Positions 24,505-35,699 of a DNA stretch of 64,000 nucleotides are shown here, piece by piece. Every line of letters begins with the position of its first letter. Position 1 is the stretch's first letter. The stretch covers positions 323,191,938 to 323,255,937 of the forward strand of contig CM061141.1 in assembly GCA_030789695.1 (NCBI GenBank), given 5' to 3'. A program made the position numbers and the translations under genes. The notes below the pieces were generated by a model. That model was not told the origin of the DNA. It did not search any database and worked only from the letters and a program-made list of their open reading frames with translations. This stretch comes from Scilla litardierei (Eukaryota; Streptophyta; Magnoliopsida; Asparagales; Asparagaceae).

Positions 24505-25109
24505 ATGGAATGCCCTGCTATGACCATTGTGGATGAAGATGTTGCTGCTGAAAAGGAAGCTCAGTTAGAGGCTGAATCTGGAATCGAGAAGGATGTCGAG
24601 CGCGAGGTAGATACTCCACCCTCTGAGTCACCATATGAGAAAGCTGTTGAGAAGAAGCAAGGAGATCCCACTAAAGAGCATATTAGGACTTACATTTCGA
24701 GGGTACCCTTCCCATCAAGGCTAGCAAGAGAGAAACTAGATGAAAAGTATGGAAGATTTTTCAACCTCCTGAAGCAGCTGAATATTACCATACCTTTCCT
24801 GGACGCCATTTCTGAAATCCTGACCTATGTGAAATTCTTAAAGGAAATCAATACGAAGGGAGGTAGCTGGGAGACGACCATACTCTCAGCTAATTGTAGT
24901 TCAATACTTCAGAGGAAGACAGTTGAAAAACTTGAAGACCTAGGAAGATTCTCCATCCTATGTGCCATTGGAAATATAGAAATCAAGCGTGCACTTTGTG
25001 ATCTAGGTGCGAGCGTTAGCTTGATGCCTCTGTCGATTAGTGAAAAGCTGAAGCTAAGGGAGCTTCAACATACAAACATGTCTCTTCAATTGGCAGATAG
25101 GTCAATCAA
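24505..25109 (+). pseudogene. Retropepsin (protease), N-terminal part, split by a solo LTR
   Basis: An open frame from an acidic linker leads into the conserved PVPFPSRL segment and the core of an Athila-type aspartic protease. The catalytic Asp is at residue 166 of this frame in DLGASVSLMPLS (25000 onward). Athila/Tat proteases commonly have DLGAS instead of DTGAS. The frame runs cleanly into the TSD ATCAA at 25105-25109, where the solo LTR 25110-29234 interrupts it. It continues at 29235. Confidence 0.88.
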
Positions 25110-25844
25110 TGTAACGGCCTGTTTTCATCAAGACAAACTATTCACAATTTTTCAATTTTTAAACTATTTTATAATGGTTTGTCAGGAGTTTTACGATTTC
25201 AAAAATTTCTTATAAAAACATTTTGAAGTACCCGACTAGTTATGGAGTATTTTAGTAAGATCGGATTTCATCAAATACTCAAAACATTTCTGATAAAATT
25301 CATTTTCAATTATTACTGTTTTGGCTTAATAAATTTATTTTCTATTCAAACATCTTCAAAACATTTTCAAACTTTTACAGTATCCTTCTATGATTAATTA
25401 GGGCTTCCCACATTAATTTCGTAATTTTCTGATATCATTTCAATAGAGATCCCGCACACCCGCTTCCTAAACATTTTGGCCAAAAATCCGTATCTCCGTA
25501 GCTCAAACCCTGAAACGGTCTTCATATTCGCAATCCTTGTGACGACACGGTCCTGTGGGTATGTTTTCGTAATTTTTCGGACACGTTTACTAGTAGGGGC
25601 AAAATCGTAATTTCGTTACAAAATGATTTTTCACTAATGACTTTTTAACCCCTCTTAATTACCTTAACCTAATCAAATTTTTAACCCAAACCAGGATTTA
25701 AACGTGAGGGAAGCACGTTTAAGTTTTTTCTTCATTTTGTCAAAAAGATAAACCTAATTTCATTAATAGCCACCTAATATCATTTATTAGCTTTGACTAA
25801 TTACCAAAATTAATCCCTATTTAAACCACTAACCCGAACCCTAA

Positions 25845-26525
25845 ACTCACGCACCCGAAGCCCGCTTCGAACACACCCCGTCTCTCTCTCTCTCAGTATA
25901 TCTCTCTCCCCACGCTCCTTCCCTCGCCGTCAAGCCACCGGAGACCCTCGCTCCCGACGAGACCCTCCCTCAGCCTCGACACGCCGCCGAGCGGCCACCA
26001 GCAGCTCCCTCGCCCGCTTGTCCTCGCCTTGCTGCTCCGACGTCCCCGAAGTCCGACGAAGCTCGCCACAACACCCGCTCTGACCAACGACGCCGACTGC
26101 AGCCTTCCACCATCGCTCCCACGCCTCCAAAATCGCCGCCGAAGAGCCTCCGAGAAGCAGCAGCCCCGAAGCCGCCGAGCTCCCCTGTCTCCGACACCCG
26201 CGTGGCCACCATCGAGCAGCCCATTACCGGAGCTCCTCACTCGCCGCCCTACCCTCCATCGAGTCGCCGCCACCCTCGCTTCCGACGACGAACCCCTCTC
26301 CACGTCCGCAACCCACGCTTCCGCTCCACCACCTCACGACCTCCGACACACTCCGAAGGACGCTGCAACTCCTTCGAGCTCACCCACCTCCGTCCACATC
26401 ACCGGAGAACCCCGTTTGAGCACCATCGAGTCGCCACCCCCGCCCTTTCGCTCTCGCCGCCGCCTCCGGGCGCCCGCCCGACGCCGTCGTCCGCATCGCC
26501 GACCCCCCCGCCATGCAACAACGTA
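25845..26525 (+). promoter_or_regulatory. ACTCACGCAC box and GC-rich core
   Basis: ACTCACGCAC is at 25845-25854, preceded by AACCCTAAA (telo-box-like) and followed by a CT run (25878-25912) and about 600 bp of CG-rich DNA with CGCCG and CACCTC words. Long frames on both strands result from composition. The CT run near the box resembles plant initiator Y-patches, so this is the likely transcription start region. Confidence 0.5.
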
Positions 26526-27408
26526 AAGAAGGTGAGAGAGGAAACGGGTTTTATAACGTAAAAACGTATAAAAATACGTATAAAAATATTATAATACGTA
26601 TTTTATAATTGTTTTTAATAAGGCTGAGAAGTGATAAATTGATTATAAATAATACAGACCTCAGAAAAATACAAGGCCAACTTCAGAAAATCAGAAATGA
26701 CATTCTGGACCCAATGGCGCTAGTTTCATCTCAATCTGACGCTTAGTTTTTCCAAAATTAATTTTTAAGCCTAAAAGTTAAATAGGTTATTTTCATTCAA
26801 AAATCAGTAACTTGCTATTTTCACGTAAACTAATATGCGATAAAAATATATGTTAAAGTACTCTTCGAGACGGTCATTTTGACAGCTTATTTGCAACTTT
26901 CCGATACAGATTGCATCCGGAATAAATTATTGAATAATTACGTACTTAATTAAAAATTAGTTTTTAAACCTATTTTAAACTTTTAAAAATTATAAAAATT
27001 ACTACAAACTTCCGGAAAATATTTCCTCCTACAGTAAAATTATTTTTCTTATATCTAACCTATATAAAAATTAAAAAAAAAAGCTTTTTGACGACATTTC
27101 AATCGATTATAAAATCGAAACGATCAAATTTAATTAGATAGAAAATAGGGTAGCCTGTAACTAATGATTTCCGGTGTTTGCAGGTACCAATTCTCGTGCA
27201 CCAGTATCTTTAAAAGCTCTAGCTCCAACTTTGTCTTACCACGGCAATCTCTAAAAGAGTAAGTCACTCTAATTCTAACTTTAGAAATCTGGATAGTGTA
27301 CTCGTATGAACTTAGGACATGTCATCTAGTCTCAGAACAGCTATTGACTTGAACCAAGGACTAGAGACCTAATTAACCATAAGACTAATCAATAGTGGAA
27401 TGACTAAA

Positions 27409-27548
27409 GGACTAAATTGAGATAGTGCACTTTTATGGAATTGAACATTATAGTTGTTGGACTTCAAAGCATTGCTAAGGACTGAATTGAGATAGTGCAC
27501 TTTTATGGAATTAGATATCATAGTTGTTGGACTTCAAAGCATTGCTCA
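27409..27548 (+). repeat. 70-bp tandem duplication
   Basis: 27409-27478 and 27479-27548 are near-identical copies beginning GGACTAAATTGAGATAGTGC or GGACTGAATTGAGATAGTGC. Confidence 0.9.
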
Positions 27549-27748
27549 GGACTGATATTCTCTGTTGAGGCTTCTGCCTTGACTTTTCAGCAAGTAACTA
27601 CCATATAAATGTATTTGATGAACTCATTGATGGATGTATTGTTGTACACATTGTTGGATGTACGAAATGATGGGCCTATGAGGCCATACAGATACGGATA
27701 TGGATACGGACACGGATACTGATATAAATGTGAAATGTGATACAACAT

Positions 27749-28170
27749 GGGTTATGGGGTAGTCTTGAGCTACGTAGTGTGCGGGAGTGACTGGGTCCAC
27801 CCGTATTTGGTAAGCTGTACCATCACCCTAAAGGGGATGGTAGGTAGATATCTCACAAGTTGCTCCGTGGGATGGGTGCATTTCTGGTTGCATATCGTAC
27901 ACTCGAGCTAAGACTTTTGCACTAGCTGATTGATTCAGGGCCCATGAGGCCATATTGATATGAACACTGATATGAACATTGGACTATGATAAATACACGG
28001 GATATGGGGTATTCTTGAGCTACGAAGTGTGCGGGAGTGACCGGGTCCACCCTTATTTGGTAAGCTGTACCATCACCCTGCAGGAATGGTAGGTAGATAT
28101 TCCACGAGTTGCTCCGTGGGATGGGTGCACTTCTGGTTGCATATCGTACACTCGAGCCAAGGCTGATGCA
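27749..28170 (+). repeat. Tandem duplication with 250-bp period
   Basis: The block GGGGTA..CTTGAGCTACG..GGTAAGCTGTACCATCACCC..GTTGCTCCGTGGGATGGG occurs twice with a period of 250 bp. The parts after GTACACTCGAGC also repeat. Confidence 0.85.
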
Positions 28171-28199
28171 CTAGTTTGATTGTTGTATTGTACTCATGG

Positions 28200-28315
28200 T
28201 TGTTTGTATTGTCGGAACACACTATTGGGCCTTCGGGCATTTACGGAGCACATTACGGAAAACACTATTGGGCCCTCGGGCATTTACGGAGCACAATATT
28301 GGGCCCTTGCGGTAT
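28200..28315 (+). repeat. Short tandem repeat around GGGCATTTACGGAGCAC
   Basis: Two full copies and a partial third of a roughly 50-bp unit with ATTGGGCC and GGGCATTTACGGA. The word GGGCATTTACGGA also occurs in the otherwise different solo LTR at 9632-9644. Confidence 0.8.
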
Positions 28316-29234
28316 TTAAGACTGATGCACTAGCTTGTTTGTTCATTGTGCCACTATATTGTTCTACTAACTAAGTCAGGACTACTCGAACGTGATAGAA
28401 CGGTTTAATAATGAGCGGTCTTAAATTACGACCGAATCAGTGTCTAGAAAGGAATGGGAAGGGGGTTGGTCAACCAAGGGACTTGTTCCTGCGGTCTTTG
28501 AAGTGACCTGTGCCTTCAAGCCCTGACTGACTGGCTGATTTGGAAGTTAAGTTAGACTTCTTATTATTAGGCCTGCCTACACTATTAGATAGCCAAACGA
28601 CGCTCATCTTTTCTTAAGTATTACTACGACTACCTATTGTCATCCCATTACCGATTGGTCAAAACATTGTTAACCTGGTTGTCTTACTAATGCCATCCCA
28701 TTGGTCAAAATATTGTTGCTACCATATGCCATGCCACAGTTAATGCTCTAGTACAGTCATCTTTACTTTATACATCACTTATCACATCTGAATAGTTACC
28801 AGTATTTTAATTATCGCTATTACATACCTGTCAGTTCATACTTTACTTTTTGTACCTGCAAGATCATCTTTGGTTTACTATAGTCTGTTCCATACTTTTG
28901 CACTACTTTGTTTCTATTGCTAGAATTGTTGTGACTTACCTATGGTTCCATCTCTGTGGCACCGCATACGACGTACATATGGAGGCAGATGCTCTAGAGT
29001 TAATAGCGTCAGAATTTGACCATGAGTCTGCAGCTTTTAGAGTTGTTTCCAGTTGTATTTACTTTCCTTCATGTACGATTGTTAGACCATTTTTGTACAA
29101 TATGGATGTAATATTTGGACACTATTTGGGTATTTTTGTATATCTCTGCATCGTGGCTATTTTATTTTCACTGGTTAACTGCAGGACCTGCGCAAATACC
29201 AAAAAGTAACGGACTCGGGAATCGGGTCGTTACA

Positions 29235-29390
29235 ATCAAGTATCCTTTGGGTGTAATAGAAGATGTGCCAATACGCGTAGGGAAGATCATAGCCACTTGC
29301 GACTTTGTTATAATGGATATGCCCAAAGACGCTCACATCCCCATAATACTTGGTCGTCCCTTGGCCATGGCGGGGCGTGCTGATTGATGT
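29235..29390 (+). pseudogene. Retropepsin, C-terminal part
   Basis: It continues the frame of 24505-25109 after the solo LTR. It shows the flap-to-core segment ending with PIILGRPLA, equivalent to SPILGRPFLATAG of the minus-strand copy (about 59690). A frame break follows at about 29385. Confidence 0.85.
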
Positions 29391-29870
29391 GAAGGGAGGC
29401 AAGCTCTCCCTCAATGTGGGAAATGATAAGGTGGAATTCGAGCTTCGAAGATCCATGAAGCATTTTATGGAGGATGACCACCAAGTTTAGCAAGTTGACC
29501 TCCTTGAGGAGGTAATCAAGGAGACCACATAGGAGGAGATGTTTTTAAATGAAAATTAAGGGCCACCTAACGATGATTTGAACCAAGAAGACAAGCTGAA
29601 TGGAATGATGCTGGAGGAGGATCCAAGGAAGCTCATAGGAAAAAGCTTGAAGACAAACCACCACGAACACATCCAATACATCTTAAGGAGCCAAGGAACC
29701 AAGAGCATGGATCAAGCGAGCTAATGCTGGAGGAGACTATGAAGAAGCGGGGAGACGACAAAGAAATTCTGGACTTCTTCACCATGACGACATCTCAAAA
29801 GGGGGTCAAGCTCACGACTTAAAACAAGCACTTCTTGGGAGGCAACCCAAGCGTTTTCGTATCGTTTCTA
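29391..29870 (+). pseudogene. Post-protease region and GGGAGGCAACCC motif
   Basis: The region begins with LSLNVGNDKVEFELRRSMKH and VDLLEEVIKE, matching the segment after protease in the minus-strand element (59629-59500), and has several stops. At 29827-29852 it reaches AAGCACTTCTTGGGAGGCAA, the conserved tail that in complete Athila-type elements follows pol. The whole RT-RNase H-integrase part is absent. Confidence 0.7.
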
Positions 29871-30499
29871 GTGTTTCAATTTTGATTTTAGTTTTTAACT
29901 TAGAATAGTTTGAACTTTTCTGTGAATAAACCCCAAAACCCAAAAAGCATAGAATCCAAAAAGCATAGGCAACCCAAGCCTATTTACGTTGCTCTATGCA
30001 ATATGGATGTCTAAATCTGTTACTTTATCGGAATTAGAGGGCAACACATCAACAAGCATAGAATATAAATCCACATGATTGGAATAGACTTTCTTTCATT
30101 GACTTAAACCTTAATATCAACCACATCAAAACGAGAAAGAGACTAAGAAGTTGTGTAGAAAACTATGGTGGTTATGAAGAATGTGTTGGTGGTTATGAAC
30201 ACAACCATGGTGGTTGAGAAGACAATGATGGTTGTGAAGACGATGGTAGTGGTTATGAATATTATACTGGATTTAAAAATTGTGATGGTTGTGAAGACTG
30301 GGATTGTTGGAAGTAAAAGGTGACAAACATGTTGAAATAGGGAGTATAAGTAACTCAGCAAGATCTAATAAATCATATGAAAAGAAAAAGAAAAAAGAAA
30401 TAACATAAAAGAAAGTGGCATTTGCATTAGTAAGACTATAATATCTATATTTTTCATGTGCATGTGCATATCTTTAAAAAAATACATTTAAATGGTACG
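29871..30499. other. AT-rich stretch without a gene
   Basis: Degenerate 3' part of the Athila-like element, then unassigned sequence and a minisatellite (30150-30310). The last 100 bp may be decayed copia pol on the minus strand. No 3' LTR is recognisable. Confidence 0.5.
30150..30310. repeat. Degenerate minisatellite, unit about GTGGTTATGAAGA
   Basis: About ten imperfect copies of GTGGTTATGAAGA or ATGGTTGTGAAGA run head to tail. Confidence 0.8.
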
Positions 30500-30943
30500 A
30501 GGGGTTAACTTATATATTTTAGGATCATGCTCAGAATTTTGGAAGATAACAAAAAATCTTTAAAAAACAAATGCATAAATTTGCCATGAAGAACAGAAAA
30601 TGGTGTTCGATTTAACAAGTAACAAGCTATGTAAACCAGATCACTGCAAAAAAATTTAGAAAAATTCATTTGAAGTAACAAAACTCTAGTGACCTTTAAA
30701 AGATGTCTATTTTCCGTTAAACCGTTCCATTTTGTTGTGGAGTATATGAACAATATAATTGATGAACAATTTCACGTGCATTCATGAAATCATGAAAAGA
30801 TTGAAAAAAGATACTTTTTTCATCATCACTTTGCAGAATTCTCACAAACACAACTGAGTTGGAATTTTATAACAAAAAGCACAAATAATTGGAAAAAAAC
30901 TCTGAACAATCTTTTGATAAATATACATTTGTATTATGAGAAA
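30500..30943 (-). pseudogene. Copia integrase fragment
   Basis: On the minus strand, decayed copia integrase core sequence is visible. There is a segment equivalent to 'HDFMNA.GIVHQ' near 30780, then a YTPQQNG-like stretch and ENRHLLKVTRVLLLQMN (about 30690-30640), then ACYLLNRTPFSVLHGK (about 30600). Stops and frameshifts are many. It ends where the plus-strand copia LTR begins. It is a remnant older than its neighbours. Confidence 0.8.
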
Positions 30944-30945
30944 TG

Positions 30946-31671
30946 TGTGAAAGTTGGCTCGATTAAGGCGCTGGAGAAGCATTGACTCGGTGGCCGAGCT
31001 ATCTTGTGCAGAGGTAGCACGTGTGTGCTCGGATCCGATCTATCTGACTTCGCACAAGTCAGATACGAGGAGGCCAAGCTATTGGACTTCGACAATGCAT
31101 TGATTTCTCAATTTGGAGGATCGGCAATTCATGTGTCAGCAGCTCTACAGTCCGAGTTTCAGATAGCTCAAATAGCTCGGATAGCTCGACACTTCGTTTG
31201 CTCGGTCTTTAGAGGGGAGCTTGGCAGTATAGATGAGGCCCACCCTAGGATACGGCGTTGTCCTACTCATAGTAGAGTTGCGATTGAATATGAATTCCGT
31301 AAAAGGCGGGACTCGTATCTATTGGGAATCCTTCCTCAACGATGACACATATTGTATCATAGGGCTATATATAAGGTGTTTTAAACGAGATTTCAAATGG
31401 GAATACTTTGAGATAACTTTGAGCCGACATTTGAGAGAGCCAACTTTGAGAAATTTTGAGAGCTTTTGGAGAGAATTTGTATACTTCTTCTTCGTTGTGA
31501 AGGAAGAAGATTTGTATTTGTTCTTTCCTTCCATAATAAAGCTCATTGGTGTTCTCTTGGCCTACCAACGACCTAAATTTGACATCTTTCATAGTGCTCT
31601 ATTAGATTGTGTGGTGCTCGTCCCCGTCTCGATCGTCCGACGGTCCTAATCTTTCGCATTCGCTCATAACA
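30946..31671 (+). repeat. 5' LTR of the copia element
   Basis: It runs from TGTGAAAGTTGG (the exact first base is uncertain because of a TGTGTG run at 30944) to CGCTCATAACA. It holds a TATA box (31366) and AATAAAG (31532), placed as expected for U3-R. Length is about 0.73 kb. Confidence 0.8.
31366..31374 (+). promoter_or_regulatory. TATA box of the copia LTR
   Basis: TATATATAA lies about 300 bp before the LTR end, with an AATAAA-type polyadenylation signal 165 bp downstream. Confidence 0.7.
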
Positions 31672-31674
31672 AAC

Positions 31675-31689
31675 TAGTATCAGAGTCAG
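31675..31689 (+). other. Primer binding site, initiator Met-tRNA type
   Basis: TAGTATCAGAGTCAG corresponds to the usual copia site TGGTATCAGAGC with changes, 4 bp after the LTR end. Confidence 0.8.
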
Positions 31690-31720
31690 ATGATTTTGGA
31701 GATCAACGTAGGAGGCGAAG

Positions 31721-32468
31721 ATGAGCAACGATGGCGATGATAGTTCCTCAAAGGCGTAGACTTTAGGAGGGCATGCTCCAGTGGCTTGGAATATCGTGTC
31801 CAACACGAAGTTCAAAATTAGAAAGTTTGATGGAAGGTTCAACTTCGGTATGTGGGGATGCAAAGTCTTGAATGTCTTGAACCAACTTGATCAAGATATC
31901 GCATTAGACGAGAAGCCGACGAGCATCTGATTTGGAGTGGAGAACTCTAAATCGGAATGCATGTGGAACGATCCGACTATATCTGATGAATGAGAAGAAA
32001 TACACGTTCATGGAGGAGACAAATGGAAGAAGTTTTGGAAGGAGCTCGGCGACAAGTACATGAAGAAGAACATCCAAAATTATTTGCATTTGAAAAAAAA
32101 GCTTTTCGACCTGAAGCTCGAGGAGCATATTTCTATCGAGGAACATCTCGACTACTAGAACAAGCTTCTTACCGACATGAGAAACGTCGACGTGAAATTC
32201 GACGATGAAGACAAAGTTATGATTCTCCTTAACTCTCTGCCCTTTGAGTATGAGTACTTGGTGTCGGTTCTTACGTACGGTAAGGAATCGATCACATTTG
32301 AAGAAGTATCCAATGCTCTGACAAGTAATGAGTTCAGGAAGAACGAAGAGGACACAAGAAGCCGAGAAAACGATGCTCTTACGGTGGTAAGAGGTCGGTT
32401 CAGTGAGCAGGGTTGAGCACAGAAGGGGTATCCCCGATCCAAGTCCGGGGACAAGAGTAAAGGCCCTT
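31721..32468 (+). pseudogene. Copia gag, broken
   Basis: From an ATG at 31721, the segment KFKIRKFDGRFNFGMW is the typical copia gag start (about 31810-31860). After a frameshift, MILLNSLPFEYEYLVSVLTY (32219-32278) matches the UBN2/gag-capsid C-terminal part. In-frame stops lie near 31760 and 31930. The gag is cut off by the solo LTR at 32469, and its zinc knuckle is found after it. Confidence 0.87.
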
Positions 32469-33150
32469 TGTAACGACCCGCTCTCGGGGCCCGCTACTTA
32501 TTTGATTTATTCGCAGGTCTGCAGTTAACTAGTGAAAACAAAATAGCCATGATACAGAGATGTTCAAAAATACTCAAATAATGTCCAATTATTACAATCC
32601 ATACTGTACAAAATGTTCCAACAATGATACATGAAGAAAGAAAGTACATAAGTGAAAATAACTTTGAAAGCTGCGGTCTCAGGGTCGAACTCTGGCTCCT
32701 CAAACTCAGGGGCAACTTCCTCGATCTGGTCGTCGTCTGCCGGTGCCATAAATGGAACCGTAGGTAAGTCACAACAATTCTAAATATAGAAAAGAAGCAG
32801 TGCACAAGTATGACAAAAGTAACTATGTACAAGTAGACCAGAGTGAAAAGTAAAGTACTGAGCAACAACTGTACACAACTAAGTAGTAAAAGTAGACAGG
32901 ACTGAAAGGAGAGAACAACTGTACTGTGGTAGTGTAAGTGTAACGCATGCTAAGCAAGTGAAACATGCTACTGCTGTAGCTAAAAGTACGACAAGTAAGA
33001 TACTGGTGACTGCACAGGTGTAGTAGGTAAAGTGTATGTACTGTAAAGTGGTGATCGTATAAGCTGAACTAGAACTACGTGACTCAAGTCGGAGAGTACA
33101 ATATGTGACCATTGAGTTCATCTCTTGCATGGGTGCGCTTACCCAGACGA

Positions 33151-33235
33151 ATGCCGAAACACAGGCAGTGGTACATGTATTTTGCCAAAACTCAGGCAGC
33201 AGGACGGGATGCTGAAACACAGGCAGCGTGACAGG
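33151..33235. repeat. Short tandem repeat around GAAACACAGGCAG
   Basis: Three imperfect copies of TGCCGAAACACAGGCAGTGG or TGCTGAAACACAGGCAGCGT. Confidence 0.75.
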
Positions 33236-33667
33236 AAAATGAACTCCAGTCACTCCAGCACTCTCTCAAATTATGCGTTACCCCAAAAACCCCAGTGAAG
33301 TGTCAAGTGCTATACGGGATGTTTTACAAGATATTCCATACGGTGTATCACATGATGCTAGTCAAACCAAAACAACTGGTTGACTTTCTTATTGAAAACC
33401 AGAAAGTAGTAACTCATTCCAAAACAGACTGTGTCAAAGCATAGTGGATGCTAAGGAAATAGAGGATAAAGACAAGTCCAACATTCAGGTGTCGATTCCA
33501 TGTTTCGAGCATGTAGTAGTGTTGTTTAGCACACAATTTACCCAAGTTATTGGTTGTGTGCTACAACCACCAAAGGTGAAATTTGGCAAAGTAATCTATA
33601 GTTGATTACTTTCCTATTAGATTAGGTCTCTAGTTTGGTTCAAGGCAAATATCCGTTCTGAGGTCAT

Positions 33668-33807
33668 AAATAGTGTTCTTAAGTTCGTACGAGTACACTA
33701 GTTAATTTTCTTAATCTAGAATTAGTCGTGACTTACTAGTAGTGTTCTTAAGTTCGTACAAGTACACTAGTTAATTTTCTAAATCTAGAATTAGTCGTGA
33801 CTTACTA
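33668..33807. repeat. 70-bp tandem duplication
   Basis: Two near-identical copies containing GTGTTCTTAAGTTCGTAC, CACTAGTTAATTTTCT and CTAGAATTAGTCGTGACTTA. Confidence 0.88.
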
Positions 33808-35312
33808 ATTTCGAGGTTGACATAGCAAGCCGGGACTGGATCTAGGGCTTCCATGGAAGTTGGTACACAAGAATTGGTACATGCAAACACAAGAATAATT
33901 GGTTAAAGAACACGACATTTCCTATCTAAATAATTTGATCGTTTTGATTTTTAAACTAATTGAAACGTTGTCAAAAACCGTTCTAAATTTTTATATATGC
34001 TAGATATGAAGAAAATAATTTTAGTGTAGGAGGAAATATTTTTCAGAAGCTTCTAGTAATTTTTATAATTTTTAAAAGCTCAAAATCAATTTAAAAAACT
34101 ATTTTTAATTAGTTGTCGTATTTATTCAATAATTTTTTCTGGGTGCAATACTAATCGGAAAGTTGCAACTGAGCTGTCAAAATGATCGTTTCAAAGAGTA
34201 CTACAACATATATTTTTCTCATGTATCAGTTTACGTGAAAATAAGAAGTTACAGATTTTTAAGTGAAAATGACGTATTTAAGTTTTAGGGTTAAAAATTC
34301 ATTGTGGAAAACAAAGCATCTGATTCAGATGAAACTAGTGCCATTGGATCTAGAACATCGTTTCTGATTTTCTGGAGCTGGCCTTGTATTTTTCTGAGGC
34401 TTATATTATTTACTATTAATTTTAAACCATTAAACCCATGTAATCTAACTATTAAAATACGCAAATACGCGTATTTATACGAGTTTTATATTTATCCGTA
34501 TATAGAAATATACGTTTTAAAAACCAGCTTACCCTCGTTCTCTCTTCGTACACATGCAGGGGGGTTCGACGCCGGGCTGAGGGGGATTATATAATATAAA
34601 AAATAATAATTAAATGTTAAATGTTAATTAATATGCTAATTAATGGGGTTAGGTGGGTTTTGACTTTAGGTTAAGGGGATGTATCAAGGTATGCAAGGAA
34701 TTAAACATGTGGCCACGTTTAACACTTTGACTGGGTTAGGTAGGTATATAATTAAGGTAAGTAATTAGTAAAAAGGTAAAATACGAAATTACGATTTTTC
34801 CCTAGAGACTAAACGTATCCGGAAAATTACGAAAACATAGCCACGGGTTCGTATCGTCGCGAGGATCACGAAGACAAAGTCCGTTTTGGGGTTTGAGCTA
34901 CGGAGATACTAGTTTTAGGCCAAAACGTTTAGGATGTGGGTTTGCACGTTCTAGGTCGGTTTGATTTCAGAAAATTACGAAATTAAAATGAAAAACCCTA
35001 AATGATCATAGAATGATATTGTAGAAATTTGAAAATTATTTGATGATGTTTGCATAGAAAATTAATTCATTCAGCTAAAACATTAACAATTGAAAATGAT
35101 TTATTATCAAAATTGTTTAGAGGTATTTGATGAAGCCCGAACTTACTGAAATACACTATAACTAGTTTAATACTTCAAAATATTTTTATAAGAAAGTTTT
35201 GAAGTCATTTTGATATAAAACTCCTGACTAACCATTATAGAATAGTTTACAAAAAATGTGAAAATAGATTAAATACATAATTAGATGTGTTGATGAAAAC
35301 AGGTTGTTACAC

Positions 35313-35650
35313 CTTTTTCACAAGGAGATAGCGAAAGACCAATGTGCTTTCTACAGAAAAGGATATTGTGTCAGAGATTGTCCGAAGGCGAAGAAGAAGC
35401 ACGACGCAATAGCCAACATCGTGAAAGGCGTTGAGGTCGATGAATGTGTATTGGTCAGTTCTTCGAAGGGGGTGACGTCAGATGGTTGGGTGCTCGACTT
35501 GGGCTACTCTTTCCATATGATGTCACATAGAGAGTCCTTTACAACCTTCTGTGAAGTGAGTAAGAGTACGGTCCTAGTAGGCGATAACCAATATTGCAAC
35601 ACTGCGGGCATCTGGACAGTTCGGATGAAGAAGGGCGACGGTTTTACATG
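35313..35650 (+). pseudogene. Copia zinc knuckle and protease, decayed
   Basis: CAFYRKGYCVRDCP (about 35343-35385) is a damaged CCHC knuckle in which the His and second Cys positions are shifted. WVLDLGYSFHM (35488-35520) stands where copia protease has DSGAS-HM. The catalytic Asp remains, but the following Ser-Gly/Ala is altered to Leu-Gly-Tyr. A stop at 35649 ends the frame. Confidence 0.8.
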
Positions 35651-35699
35651 AGACATCGATGAGATACGTTATGTTACCGACATAAAGCGTAACCTCATA

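Larger units (their letters stand above)
25110..29234 (+). mobile_element. Solo LTR, Tekay/Del-like, 4,125 bp
   Basis: It starts TGTAACGGCCTG, ends CGGGTCGTTACA, and has the perfect TSD ATCAA (25105-25109 and 29235-29239) inside the protease frame, which reads on across the empty site. No internal domain is present. The 32469-35312 copy is of the same family in reverse and lacks the GC-rich core. Inside are a TATA-like TATTTAAAC (25819), the ACTCACGCAC box (25845) and a GC-rich core (25860-26525). Several tandem duplications (27409-28315) follow, and a tail with GTTAACTGCAGGACCTGCG. Confidence 0.93.
5832..29870 (+). mobile_element. Athila/Tat-like Ty3-gypsy element, gag-protease only, heavily nested
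   Basis: The parts lie in order on the plus strand: LTR (5832-11030, interrupted), tRNA-Asp primer site (11037), leader, gag (23050-24480), retropepsin (24505-25109 and 29235-29390), then the conserved TTGGGAGGCAACCC motif (29838) that in full Athila-type elements lies downstream of pol. No RT, RNase H or integrase is found between protease and that motif, so the element is a non-autonomous gag-PR derivative. Three insertions split it: 7203-10638, 11260-23036 and 25110-29234. No 3' LTR was found after 29870; the 3' end seems lost next to old copia sequence. Confidence 0.75.
32469..35312 (-). mobile_element. Solo LTR of the 25110 family, core deleted, 2,844 bp
   Basis: On the minus strand it starts TGTAACAACCTGTTTTCATC (35312) and ends GAGCGGGTCGTTACA (32469), matching both ends of the 25110-29234 LTR. 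Flanks CCCTT and CCTTT form an imperfect TSD. The copia frame resumes after it. It is about 1.3 kb shorter than its relative, chiefly because the GC-rich core is replaced by about 60 bp near 34540-34600. Confidence 0.88.

Noticed and set aside
29871..30499. 3' LTR of the plus-strand Athila-like element
   Set aside because: No similarity to the LTR start TGATAAGTGG or to its U3 motifs was seen; the 3' end appears lost.
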